DNA of 11,852 nucleotides from an uncultured Eubacterium sp. (GCA_947573465.1 CANPET010000029.1:1-11852); one strand, 5' to 3'. Numbered from the stretch's first letter, positions 1 through 6,066 are shown. Translations and numbers: made by a program. Notes: generated by a model from the sequence alone, not told the origin.

Positions 1-1809
1 TATGGAATCAGTCCAACGTTAAGCACAAAGATATTTACACTGTATGGTACAAAAGTGTACGATATAATTAAGTCAAATCCTTACCGACTGGCTGACGATG
101 TTTCAGGAATAGGTTTTAAGACGGCTGATGAGATTGCAAGAAGAGCAGGTGTGGAGGTGAATGCTTCTATTCGTATTAAAAGTGGCATGTGTTTCGCATT
201 ATCAGAGGCGTCTAATTCCGGAAATACATATCTTCCAAAGGATAAACTTGTAGAAGCGACGGTTAATCTGTTAGGATTGCGTGATCAGTATATGAGCGCA
301 GATGGAACTTACAATATGGATTTGCTGGATAATTGTTTTACGGAATTGGTACTGGAAAAGAGACTGATTTTAAAGACAATTGATGAGATAGAAGCAGTAT
401 TTTTATCAACGTTTTATTACACGGAATTAAATATAGCACGAATGTTGTTGGAGTTGAATATATCCAATCCTGAAGATGAGTATATTATGAATGTGAAATT
501 GGATACAATTGAAAAATTGTCAGGGGTGCATCTGGATGAACTTCAGAGGAAGGCTGTTGTGGAAACGCAGAATAATGGAGTTTCTATTGTTACTGGTGGA
601 CCGGGTACAGGAAAGACCACAACTATTAATGCGATTATTCAGATGTTTGAGGCAGATGGAATGGATGTGAGCCTGGCCGCACCTACAGGGCGGGCTGCTA
701 AGAGAATGAACGAAGCCACAGGTCATGAGGCAAAAACTATACATAGAATGCTGGAAATATCCGGTTCTTCGGAAAACGTAGAGAGAGACGAGGTAGAGGC
801 AAGATTTGGAAGGAATGAGCAAAATCCATTGGAAACGGATGTAATTATTGTAGATGAGATGTCTATGGTAGATACTTTTCTGATGCATGCACTTCTGAAA
901 GCTGTTACAATTGGTACCCGTGTTGTTTTTGTAGGAGATGTCAATCAGTTAGCAAGTGTTGGTCCGGGAAATGTATTGAGAGACATGATTGAATCAGGAC
1001 AGTTTTCTGTAGTAAGACTGACAAAAGTATTCCGACAGGCGGGCGAAAGCGGTATTGTTACTAATGCTCATAAAATTAATGATGGAGAGCAGGTGGCTCT
1101 TGATAATAGTAAAGGTGATTTTCTGTACGTTGAAAGAGAGAATGCTCAGATGGCGTTAAATGCAACCATTGGATTGTTGAAAACAAAACTTCCGGATTAT
1201 GTGGGAGCAGATGAGAGGGATATTCAGGTATTGACACCGATGCGTGGGGGAATATTAGGTGTTAATTCTCTCAATGAGCAGTTGCAAAAGTATATGAATC
1301 CTAAATCTGATGATAAAAATGAGCGGGAAGTTGCAGGAACAATGTTTCGAGAAGGAGACAAAGTAATGCAAATAAAAAATAACTATCAGTTGGAATGGGA
1401 ACAGAGAAGTGTAGATGGAAGAATCTATGATAGCGGTACAGGAATCTTTAATGGTGATATGGGGATTATTACAACAATCAATAATTCCACCAATTATATA
1501 GAAGTAGTTTTTGATGATGACAGATATGTCACTTATGATGCAAAACAGGCAGAAGAACTGGAATTGGCATATGCTATTACGATTCATAAATCACAGGGAA
1601 GTGAGTATCCGGCTGTAATTATGCCTTTGGTATCTGGAGTATCGATGCTTATGACGAGGAATCTGCTTTATACAGGTGTCACCAGAGCAAAGAAGTGTGT
1701 CTGCATTGTGGGAAGAAAAGAAACTTTTGCATCTATGATTGCAAATGAGGATCAGCATAGAAGGTATTCCGGGCTGAAATGGCAGATTATGAATTATTAT
1801 GAAGAATAA
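1..1809 (+). CDS. recD2: RecD2-family ATP-dependent DNA helicase (5' end missing)
   Basis: This is a 5'-3' SF1B DNA helicase of the RecD2 type (the RecD-like helicase of bacteria without RecBCD), a cytosolic DNA repair enzyme. The frame is open from base 1, so the gene starts before the window; 602 residues are visible against about 740-800 for the family. A GTG at 55 is not the true start, because the residues before it (YGISPTLSTKI) already match the family's helix-hairpin-helix region, which continues to NPYRLADDVSGIGFKTADEIA-like sequence. Seen in visible-fragment numbering: Walker A GGPGTGKT (199-206), Walker B VIIVDE (281-286), motif III VGDVNQL (311-317), UvrD-like C-terminal motif HKSQGSEYP (529-537) and YTGVTRAKK with the arginine finger R562. 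No internal stop or frameshift is seen. comF follows 59 bp downstream. The family call is firm; the exact cellular role is known only by homology. Confidence 0.96.
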   Translation, partial: YGISPTLSTKIFTLYGTKVYDIIKSNPYRLADDVSGIGFKTADEIARRAGVEVNASIRIKSGMCFALSEASNSGNTYLPKDKLVEATVNLLGLRDQYMSADGTYNMDLLDNCFTELVLEKRLILKTIDEIEAVFLSTFYYTELNIARMLLELNISNPEDEYIMNVKLDTIEKLSGVHLDELQRKAVVETQNNGVSIVTGGPGTGKTTTINAIIQMFEADGMDVSLAAPTGRAAKRMNEATGHEAKTIHRMLEISGSSENVERDEVEARFGRNEQNPLETDVIIVDEMSMVDTFLMHALLKAVTIGTRVVFVGDVNQLASVGPGNVLRDMIESGQFSVVRLTKVFRQAGESGIVTNAHKINDGEQVALDNSKGDFLYVERENAQMALNATIGLLKTKLPDYVGADERDIQVLTPMRGGILGVNSLNEQLQKYMNPKSDDKNEREVAGTMFREGDKVMQIKNNYQLEWEQRSVDGRIYDSGTGIFNGDMGIITTINNSTNYIEVVFDDDRYVTYDAKQAEELELAYAITIHKSQGSEYPAVIMPLVSGVSMLMTRNLLYTGVTRAKKCVCIVGRKETFASMIANEDQHRRYSGLKWQIMNYYEE

Positions 1810-1868
1810 GTTGGTGCCTTATGTGGTGAACGCATAAATGGTGATAAAGTTGAAAAGAAAGGGGGAAA

Positions 1869-2582
1869 ATGATTAAAAAAGGAATTGAAGTATTGGAAAG
1901 GATTTTTTTTCCAAATGTATGTCCTGTATGTGAAAAAGTTATTGGAGCAAACGAAAAAATATGCAAGGAATGCATTCAGAAGGTGAAAATTGTAAAGGAA
2001 CCGAAATGTGAGAAATGTGGAAAACAGTTAGTTGAGGATGAAAAATTATTTTGCCATGATTGTGAAAGTAGTATCCATGTTTTTGACAAGGGCGTGTGTA
2101 TTTTTGAATATACAGAAGAATTGAAAAAGGTAATTTACCAATTTAAATATAATAATAAAAGATGTTATAGTGATTTATTCGGTTATATAGGAGCAAAACG
2201 GTATAGAAAGTTGCTGAAACAATGGAACGTGGAGAAAATTTTGCCCGTTCCAATGTATCGGAAGAAAAAACAAAAAAGAGGATATAACCAGGCAGAAGAG
2301 TTTGGAAAGGTTTTGGCAGAATATACAGGGATAGAGATGGACTGCGGGTGTTTGATTCGTGTGCGGGATACAAAACCACAGAAAGGATTGAGTAAGGGAG
2401 AAAGGTGTGAGAATCTTAGGAAAGCATTTGCTATTGATATAGAAAGAGTGAAGGGGATGACATCGGTTCTGTTGGTGGATGATATTTACACTACAGGGAG
2501 CACGTTAGATGCCTGTGCGGAGGTGTTGAAAAAGGCAGGGGTGAAGAAGGTTTATTTTATGTGCGTGGCAGGAGGAAGATAA
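1869..2582 (+). CDS. comF: ComF-family phosphoribosyltransferase-like protein
   Basis: A 237-residue protein of the ComF/ComFC family, associated with DNA uptake (natural transformation) in Firmicutes, though many carriers are not known to be competent. The N-terminal part has four paired cysteine motifs, C18-x2-C21, C32-x2-C35, C47-x2-C50 and C62-x2-C65, consistent with two zinc-binding sites. The C-terminal part is a type I phosphoribosyltransferase fold: RGYNQ (137-141), a typical ComF motif, and the PRPP-binding loop LLVDDIYTTGST (201-212). The start is supported by a G-rich ribosome binding site (AAAGGGGG) ending 4 nt upstream. It lies 59 bp after recD2 and may be cotranscribed with it; no terminator is seen between them. 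The stop codon overlaps the first base of the repeat element that follows. Length is normal for the family, so the gene appears intact. Confidence 0.92.
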   Translation: MIKKGIEVLERIFFPNVCPVCEKVIGANEKICKECIQKVKIVKEPKCEKCGKQLVEDEKLFCHDCESSIHVFDKGVCIFEYTEELKKVIYQFKYNNKRCYSDLFGYIGAKRYRKLLKQWNVEKILPVPMYRKKKQKRGYNQAEEFGKVLAEYTGIEMDCGCLIRVRDTKPQKGLSKGERCENLRKAFAIDIERVKGMTSVLLVDDIYTTGSTLDACAEVLKKAGVKKVYFMCVAGGR

Positions 2583-2639
2583 CAAAGTCATGCGTACCTC
2601 GATTGCAGATGCTTTGCATCTTACATCTCGGTCGCGGAC
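2582..2639 (+). repeat. Repeat unit A of the element
   Basis: The unit starts with a 26-base block shared exactly with unit B (it begins ACAAAGTCATGCGTACC), followed by its own hairpin AGATGC-TTT-GCATCT (2607-2621), then the shared 16-base tail CATCTCGGTCGCGGAC. The flanks can partly pair with each other (GCG, ACC and GAT against ATC, GGT and CGC), which would place the variable hairpin on a longer stem. It starts on the last base of the comF stop codon. Confidence 0.85.
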
Positions 2640-2666
2640 AACAATCTATATCGCGTGCCATTAAGT

Positions 2667-2722
2667 ACAAAGTCATGCGTACCTCGATTGCACACCTTCG
2701 GTGTTTCATCTCGGTCGCGGAC
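2667..2722 (+). repeat. Repeat unit B of the element
   Basis: Direct copy of unit A with 85-bp periodicity. The left 26 bases and the right 16 bases are identical, but the central hairpin is replaced by ACACC-TTC-GGTGT (2692-2704). The stem is kept while its bases differ, which points to selection on RNA or single-stranded DNA structure. Confidence 0.85.
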
Positions 2723-2733
2723 TCACGTCCTAT

Positions 2734-2797
2734 AAAATCAAAACATATAAAAGATCGGTTTATGCAAGCATAACCGACTTCTATATGTTTCGATTTT
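2734..2797. repeat. Long AT-rich hairpin inside the repeat element
   Basis: Arms 2734-2765 and 2768-2797 are complementary over about 28 base pairs, with two A-C mismatches and two single-base bulges. The tip is ATGC-AA-GCAT. It has no T tract of its own, although TTTT ends the right arm, so it is a poor match to a simple terminator on the + strand. Confidence 0.8.
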
Positions 2798-2828
2798 GCA
2801 TGACTTTGTGTTTTCGCGTAAAATTGTG

Positions 2829-2857
2829 TTGACGTCTGGTTTTGGGTGTGTTATATT
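2829..2857 (+). promoter_or_regulatory. Sigma-A promoter for rpmG-secE-nusG-rplK-rplA
   Basis: TTGACG (2829-2834), a 17-bp spacer and TATATT (2852-2857) give a near-consensus vegetative promoter. Transcription would begin near 2864, about 107 nt before rpmG. This leaves a substantial 5' leader. Confidence 0.8.
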
Positions 2858-2875
2858 AGTATTGCGTAAGAAGAG

Positions 2876-2942
2876 AGGGTCTTTTTTTTTTTGCAATAAT
2901 TTTATTGGAAATTATTCATTATATTATATAGAAGAAAGCCCT
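2876..2942 (+). promoter_or_regulatory. Foldable 5' leader of the rpmG transcript
   Basis: AGGGTCTTT (2876-2884) can pair with AAAGCCCT (2935-2942) around an inner perfect 8-bp hairpin, AATAATTT / AAATTATT (2895-2902 and 2909-2916). A run of 11 T lies at 2882-2892. The T run lacks a strong GC stem before it, so a classical terminator is not evident. The fold may be a leader regulatory element or only a chance AT-rich structure. Confidence 0.4.
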
Positions 2943-2970
2943 ACGAGAGAATAAAGCGGAGGTGAAACTC

Positions 2971-3120
2971 ATGAGAACAAAAATTACATTAGAATGTACA
3001 GAATGCAAGCAGAGAAATTACAATACAACAAAGGATAAGAAGACTCATCCAGATAGAGTTGAAACAAAGAAATATTGTAAGTTCTGCAAGAAACATACAA
3101 TGCATAAAGAGACAAAATAG
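2971..3120 (+). CDS. rpmG: 50S ribosomal protein L33
   Basis: A 49-residue L33 of the large ribosomal subunit. It is of the zinc-binding (C+) type: CTEC (residues 9-12) and CKFC (36-39) give the two CxxC pairs of the zinc ribbon. The start MRTKITLECTEC and the stretch HPDRVETKKYC are characteristic. A GGAGGTG ribosome binding site (2958-2964) lies 6 nt before the ATG. It is the first gene after the 2829 promoter and precedes secE by 22 bp, the usual rpmG-secE-nusG order of Firmicutes. The C+ form implies zinc-dependent stability; genomes often carry a second, zinc-free copy, which cannot be judged from this window. Confidence 0.97.
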   Translation: MRTKITLECTECKQRNYNTTKDKKTHPDRVETKKYCKFCKKHTMHKETK

Positions 3121-3142
3121 TCTATTTGGAGGTGAATGAATT

Positions 3143-3343
3143 ATGGCAGAAGCTAAGAAAAAAGGCGGCTTAAAAAACTGGTGGACAGGATTAAAAGCTG
3201 AGTTTTCAAAAATTATATGGCCTACAAAAGCATCAATCATCAAACAGACTGTTGTTGTTGTAATTGTCACAGTTATTATGGGAGTTCTTATTGGAATGAT
3301 TGACCAGGTTGTTCAGTTTGGTTTAACAAATATTATGAAATAA
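3143..3343 (+). CDS. secE: Preprotein translocase subunit SecE
   Basis: A 66-residue SecE, the small membrane subunit that clamps SecY in the SecYEG protein export channel. It is the short single-span form of Gram-positive bacteria. Residues 1-36 form a lysine-rich, amphipathic cytosolic part that includes the family motif KAEFSKIIWPTKA. Residues about 37-62 form the one transmembrane helix (VVVVIVTVIMGVLIGMI). GGAGGTG at 3128-3134 lies 8 nt before the ATG. It sits between rpmG and nusG (26-bp gap), so it is made together with the transcription and translation machinery. Confidence 0.96.
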   Translation: MAEAKKKGGLKNWWTGLKAEFSKIIWPTKASIIKQTVVVVIVTVIMGVLIGMIDQVVQFGLTNIMK

Positions 3344-3369
3344 TAAGAATAATAATAAGAGGTGATAAT

Positions 3370-3891
3370 ATGTCAGAAGCAAATTGGTATGTTGTGCATA
3401 CTTATTCAGGATATGAGAATAAAGTTAAGACCAATATTGAGCAGTCTATAGAAAATAGAAAACTGCATGACCAGATATTGGAAGTATCAGTTCCTACGCA
3501 GGAAGTGGTAGAATTAAAAAATGGTGTTAGAAAAGTTTCTGAGAAAAAACTTTTTCCTGGATATGTGCTTATAAACATGGTGATGAATGATGACACTTGG
3601 TATGTAGTCAGAAATACTAGAGGTGTTACAGGATTCGTAGGTCCGGGATCAAAACCGGTCCCTCTTACAGCGGAAGAAATGATGACACTTGGTGTTAAAA
3701 CCAATGAAAAAATCAATGTTGATTTTGAAGAGGGTGAAATGGTTAATGTTATTGCAGGCGTTTGGGCCGGTACAGCCGGTGAGGTAAAACGCATCGATGA
3801 CGCAAGACAGACAGTCACAATCAGTGTGGACATGTTTGGTAGAGAAACTCCTGTAGAGTTGAATTTTACAGAAGTGAAAAAGTTGAAATAA
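3370..3891 (+). CDS. nusG: Transcription termination/antitermination factor NusG
   Basis: A 173-residue NusG, which binds the clamp of RNA polymerase through its N-terminal NGN domain and contacts S10 or other factors through its KOW domain. The NGN domain spans about residues 4-105, with WYVVHTYSGYENKVK (6-20), LFPGYVLI (61-68) and the GVTGFVG motif (85-91). The KOW domain follows (about 120-173), ending with FGRETPVELNF (156-166). In the KOW loop the usual GPFAG is GVWAG (130-134), a mild variation. The start follows AGAGGTGAT. It is 26 bp downstream of secE and 132 bp upstream of rplK, in the conserved secE-nusG-rplK-rplA order. Length and domain content are normal. Confidence 0.97.
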   Translation: MSEANWYVVHTYSGYENKVKTNIEQSIENRKLHDQILEVSVPTQEVVELKNGVRKVSEKKLFPGYVLINMVMNDDTWYVVRNTRGVTGFVGPGSKPVPLTAEEMMTLGVKTNEKINVDFEEGEMVNVIAGVWAGTAGEVKRIDDARQTVTISVDMFGRETPVELNFTEVKKLK

Positions 3892-3908
3892 AACCTTTAT
3901 GGTTTTAT
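3888..3908 (+). promoter_or_regulatory. Hairpin overlapping the nusG stop codon
   Basis: ATAAAACC (3888-3895) and GGTTTTAT (3901-3908) form a perfect 8-bp stem with a 5-nt loop. No T tract follows, so it is unlikely to end transcription efficiently. It may be a processing or stability signal between nusG and rplK. Confidence 0.45.
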
Positions 3909-3976
3909 GAAAATGCTGTCTGATATTTATTTGAGATAGTATTTATAGAAGAATGTTTTGTGGTGTACACAAAGCA

Positions 3977-4002
3977 GTGGGAGGGGTTCCCGATAATACC
4001 AC
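3977..4002 (+). promoter_or_regulatory. L1-type autoregulatory hairpin upstream of rplK
   Basis: GTGG (3977-3980) pairs with CCAC (3999-4002) around an inner GGG/CCC stem and an asymmetric purine-rich loop. The same pattern (GTGGGAGG, then CCG, then TTATTACCAC-like) recurs before rplA at 4481. Ribosomal protein L1 is known to bind mRNA sites in rplK-rplA operons that imitate its 23S rRNA site and so repress translation. The hairpin ends 8 nt before the GGAGGTG ribosome binding site of rplK. Confidence 0.7.
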
Positions 4003-4023
4003 ATTATTTAGGAGGTGCCGAAG

Positions 4024-4449
4024 ATGGCAAAGAAAGTAGAAGGATACATTAAATTGCAAATCGAAGCTGGAAAAGCAACACCAGCTCCACCAGTTGGTCC
4101 AGCACTTGGACAATGGGGATTAAACATCGTTCAGTTCACAAAGGACTTCAACGCAAGAACAGCTGATCAGCCGGGAATGATTATTCCAGTTGTAATCACT
4201 GTTTACCAGGATAAGAGCTTTAGTTTTATAACAAAGACTCCACCAGCAGCTGTATTATTAAAGAAGGCTTGCAAGATTCAAAAAGGTGCAGGTAATTCAT
4301 TAAAAGAAACTGTTGCAACAATTTCAAAAGCAGATTTACAGCAGATTGCTGAAACAAAGATGAAAGATTTAAATGCAGCCAGCGTAGAATCAGCTATGAG
4401 CATGATTGCTGGTACAGCAAGAAGTATGGGAATCAAGGTTGAAGACTAA
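4024..4449 (+). CDS. rplK: 50S ribosomal protein L11
   Basis: A 141-residue L11, the protein at the base of the L10-L12 stalk that binds the GTPase-associated region of 23S rRNA and is needed for the RelA stringent response. The start is the ATG at 4024. A GTG at 4015 also opens the frame but lies within the ribosome binding site GGAGGTG (4011-4017), and MAKKVEGYIKLQ is the canonical L11 N-terminus. The proline-rich segment GKATPAPPVGPALGQ (16-30) links to the N-terminal domain; the C-terminal rRNA-binding domain contains TKTPPAAVLLKKA (70-82) and the terminal GTARSMGIKV (130-139). Residue 31 is Trp where a small residue is more usual. It is followed by rplA after 69 bp, with L1-type hairpins before both genes. 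Confidence 0.97.
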   Translation: MAKKVEGYIKLQIEAGKATPAPPVGPALGQWGLNIVQFTKDFNARTADQPGMIIPVVITVYQDKSFSFITKTPPAAVLLKKACKIQKGAGNSLKETVATISKADLQQIAETKMKDLNAASVESAMSMIAGTARSMGIKVED

Positions 4450-4480
4450 TCGATTGTAATCGAAATAAGAATTGAGAAAC

Positions 4481-4506
4481 GTGGGAGGTATATCCGTTAT
4501 TACCAC
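4481..4506 (+). promoter_or_regulatory. L1-type autoregulatory hairpin upstream of rplA
   Basis: GTGGGAGG starts at 4481 and TTACCAC ends at 4506; GTGG/CCAC form the outer stem. It matches the site at 3977 in 20 of 26 positions by eye. The hairpin touches GAGGAGG (4507-4513), the ribosome binding site of rplA, so binding of L1 would directly block ribosome access. Confidence 0.75.
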
Positions 4507-4518
4507 GAGGAGGTTTAA

Positions 4519-5217
4519 ATGAAGAGAGGAAAGAAATATACAGAAGCAGCTAAGAATATTGACAGAGCTGTTCAGTATGATACAGAAGAAGCTGTTTCTT
4601 TAGTAAAGAAAGCAGCAGTTGCAAAATTTGATGAAACAATAGAGTGTCACATCAGAACAGGTTGTGACGGACGTCACGCAGATCAGCAGATTCGTGGAGC
4701 TGTAGTATTACCTAACGGAACAGGTAAAACTGTTAAGGTTTTAGTTTTCGCTAAGGGTGCTAAGGCTGATGAAGCAGAAGCAGCAGGAGCTGATTTTGTA
4801 GGCGGTGAAGAATTAATACCAAAGATTCAGAATGATGGTTGGTTCGACTTTGATGTAGTTGTAGCTACACCAGACATGATGGGTGTTGTTGGTAGACTTG
4901 GTCGTGTACTTGGACCAAAAGGTTTAATGCCTAACCCAAAAGCAGGTACAGTAACTATGGACGTTACAAAAGCGATTGAAGATATCAAGGCAGGTAAGAT
5001 TGAGTACAGACTTGATAAAGCAAACATCGTTCATGTTCCAGTTGGTAAGGCTTCATTTACAGAAGAACAGCTTACAGAAAACTTCAACGCATTAATGGAT
5101 GCTTTAATGAAGGTAAAACCTGCAGCTGTTAAGGGTGCTTATCTTAAGACAGTTACTCTTACATCAACAATGGGACCTGGTGTTAAGGTTAACGTTGCTA
5201 AGATTACAAATGCGTAA
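4519..5217 (+). CDS. rplA: 50S ribosomal protein L1
   Basis: A 232-residue L1, which forms the mobile L1 stalk of the ribosome that guides release of deacylated tRNA, and which also acts as a translational repressor of its own operon. Typical features are the N-terminal MKRGKKYTEA, the segment GRHADQQIRGAVVLPNGTGK (51-70) and the family signature LGRVLGPKGLMPNP (128-141) in the second domain, with TMGPGVKVN near the C-terminus. Length is normal. GAGGAGG (4507-4513) lies 5 nt before the ATG and is contiguous with the upstream L1-type hairpin. After the gene there is a 302-bp gap with a new promoter and the L10 leader. No strong terminator is seen directly after rplA, so read-through into rplJ is possible. 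Confidence 0.97.
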   Translation: MKRGKKYTEAAKNIDRAVQYDTEEAVSLVKKAAVAKFDETIECHIRTGCDGRHADQQIRGAVVLPNGTGKTVKVLVFAKGAKADEAEAAGADFVGGEELIPKIQNDGWFDFDVVVATPDMMGVVGRLGRVLGPKGLMPNPKAGTVTMDVTKAIEDIKAGKIEYRLDKANIVHVPVGKASFTEEQLTENFNALMDALMKVKPAAVKGAYLKTVTLTSTMGPGVKVNVAKITNA

Positions 5218-5250
5218 GAACACTTGTTACAGGGAAATGGCATAACTGTT

Positions 5251-5270
5251 TTTAGTGATATTTAGTGATA
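5251..5270. repeat. Short tandem repeat (2 x 10 bp)
   Basis: TTTAGTGATA occurs twice in tandem (5251-5260 and 5261-5270), just before the promoter of the rplJL unit. The period equals about one helical turn. No function is assigned. Confidence 0.6.
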
Positions 5271-5286
5271 TGCTGTTAAAGACCTG

Positions 5287-5315
5287 TTGACAATACAAAT
5301 TAATTGTGCTAATAT
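5287..5315 (+). promoter_or_regulatory. Sigma-A promoter for rplJ-rplL
   Basis: TTGACA (5287-5292), a 17-bp spacer and TAATAT (5310-5315) make a near-perfect vegetative promoter. Transcription would start near 5322, just before the L10 leader. Confidence 0.88.
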
Positions 5316-5334
5316 GCACAAGTGGTTTAAAACC

Positions 5335-5401
5335 AATTGCCGAAGACAGTAGGTTTTGCGAATGCAAAGTAAGTTCGAGAATCGTCGCCTACCGAGGAAT
5401 T
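5335..5401 (+). ncRNA. Ribosomal protein L10 leader
   Basis: This matches the L10 leader RNA found upstream of rplJ in Firmicutes. The paired conserved strands are AATTGCCGAAGACAGTAGG (5335-5353) and CCTACCGAGGAATT (5388-5401); the GAAG/GAGG parts suggest a kink-turn. A small hairpin, TTTGC-GAAT-GCAAA, lies near 5355-5368. The complex L10(L12)4 is known to bind this leader in Bacillus subtilis and to promote premature termination. The attenuator hairpin follows 25 bp downstream. Confidence 0.88.
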
Positions 5402-5425
5402 AAGTTTTATACAAAGAAACTTTAT

Positions 5426-5460
5426 GCCTTTCTGTCTTTGGATAGAAAGGCTTTATTATT
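5426..5460 (+). terminator. Attenuator terminator of the rplJL leader
   Basis: GCCTTTCTGTC (5426-5436) pairs with GATAGAAAGGC (5441-5451) in an 11-bp stem with one G-U pair, followed by TTTATTATT. An outer pairing of TTTATACAA (5406-5414) with TTGTATAAA (near 5459-5467) could extend or compete with it. Its place after the L10 leader and 60 bp before rplJ suggests conditional termination when L10(L12)4 is in excess. Confidence 0.8.
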
Positions 5461-5519
5461 GTATAAATTCGGCGAAATGAAGGTTATGACCTATAAAAAA
5501 ATAAGGAGGCAAAACATTC

Positions 5520-6014
5520 ATGGCAAAAGTAGAGTTAAAGAAACCTATCGTAGAAGAGATTTCAGAGTTACTTAATGGTGCGGCTACAGCAGTTGTAGTT
5601 GATTACCGTGGACTTACTGTTGCACAGGACACAGAGCTTCGTAGAGAATTAAGAGAAGCTGGTGTTGTGTACAAGGTATACAAGAACACAATGATTAACT
5701 TTGCAATCAAAGACACAGAATTTGAAGAATTAGCTCAGCATCTTGAAGGACCAACTGCTATTGCAGTTTGTAAAGATGATGCTACAGCAGCAGCCAGAGT
5801 TTTATATAAGTTCGCTAAGAACGCTGAAGCTTTGGAAGTTAAGGGTGGTATTGTAGATGGTGCTTACTATGATGAAGCAGGATTAAAGAAACTTGCAAAC
5901 ATCCCATCAAGAGAAGTACTTCTTTCCAAGTTACTTGGATCTATGCAGTCACCTATTGCAAACTTCGCTCGTGTTATCAAGCAGATTGCTGAGAAAGACG
6001 AAGAAGCAGCATAG
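5520..6014 (+). CDS. rplJ: 50S ribosomal protein L10
   Basis: A 164-residue L10, which anchors L12 dimers to the ribosome and with them forms the stalk that recruits translation factors. The N-terminal globular part has VVVDYRGLTVAQDTELRREL (25-44) and YKVYKNTM (51-58), which contact 23S rRNA. The C-terminal helix, SREVLLSKLLGSMQSPIANF onward, carries the L12-dimer binding region and ends in an acidic EKDEEAA tail. AAGGAGG (5503-5509) lies 10 nt before the ATG. The upstream leader and attenuator give autogenous control, and rplL follows after 100 bp containing two small hairpins. Length is typical. Confidence 0.97.
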   Translation: MAKVELKKPIVEEISELLNGAATAVVVDYRGLTVAQDTELRRELREAGVVYKVYKNTMINFAIKDTEFEELAQHLEGPTAIAVCKDDATAAARVLYKFAKNAEALEVKGGIVDGAYYDEAGLKKLANIPSREVLLSKLLGSMQSPIANFARVIKQIAEKDEEAA

Positions 6015-6066
6015 AATTTGAGAGTGCTCAAATTTAGTAAAGAATTTAGAAAGCAGGCAGACCTGC
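6015..6066 (+). promoter_or_regulatory. Two small hairpins between rplJ and rplL
   Basis: AATTTGAG-AGTG-CTCAAATT (6015-6034) is a perfect 8-bp stem directly after the rplJ stop codon. GCAGG-CAGA-CCTGC (6053-6066) is a 5-bp stem. Neither is followed by a T tract. They could mark mRNA processing or stability sites that help give the higher rplL output needed for several L12 copies per L10; this is inference. Confidence 0.45.

Larger units (their letters stand above)
2582..2809. repeat. Structured intergenic repeat element with terminal inverted repeats
   Basis: This fills most of the 388-bp gap between comF and rpmG. It opens with ACAAAGTCATGC (2582-2593) and closes with the exact inverted copy GCATGACTTTGT (2798-2809). 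Inside are two direct units (2582-2639 and 2667-2722) and a long imperfect hairpin (2734-2797). No coding sequence with a plausible ribosome binding site is seen. The terminal inverted repeats suggest a small non-autonomous mobile element (MITE-like or REP-like). An alternative is a transcribed structured RNA or a terminator region for recD2-comF. I do not recognise a named family. A promoter for rpmG begins 20 bp after its right end. Confidence 0.75.

Noticed and set aside
55..57. GTG as start codon of the helicase gene
   Set aside because: The frame stays open to base 1 and the residues before it match the RecD2 helix-hairpin-helix region, so the gene simply begins outside the window.
2582..2722. 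CRISPR array
   Set aside because: There are only two repeat units of 56-58 bp with a 27-bp gap, internal variable hairpins, terminal inverted repeats and no cas genes; this does not fit a CRISPR array.
2561..2773. Open frame of about 70 codons across the repeat element after comF
   Set aside because: It lies on the structured repeat, has no proper ribosome binding site, starts inside comF and translates the repeat units; composition is not that of a protein gene.
3931..3976. Separate promoter before rplK
   Set aside because: TTGAGA at 3931 has no acceptable -10 box at normal spacing, so rplK is more likely transcribed from the promoter before rpmG.
4015..4023. GTG start three codons before the rplK ATG
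   Set aside because: The GTG is part of the GGAGGTG ribosome binding site itself; the L11 family starts at MAKKVEGY.
5306..5575. Open frame of 89 codons overlapping the L10 leader and the start of rplJ
   Set aside because: It translates the conserved L10 leader and attenuator, then overlaps rplJ in another frame, with no ribosome binding site at its start.
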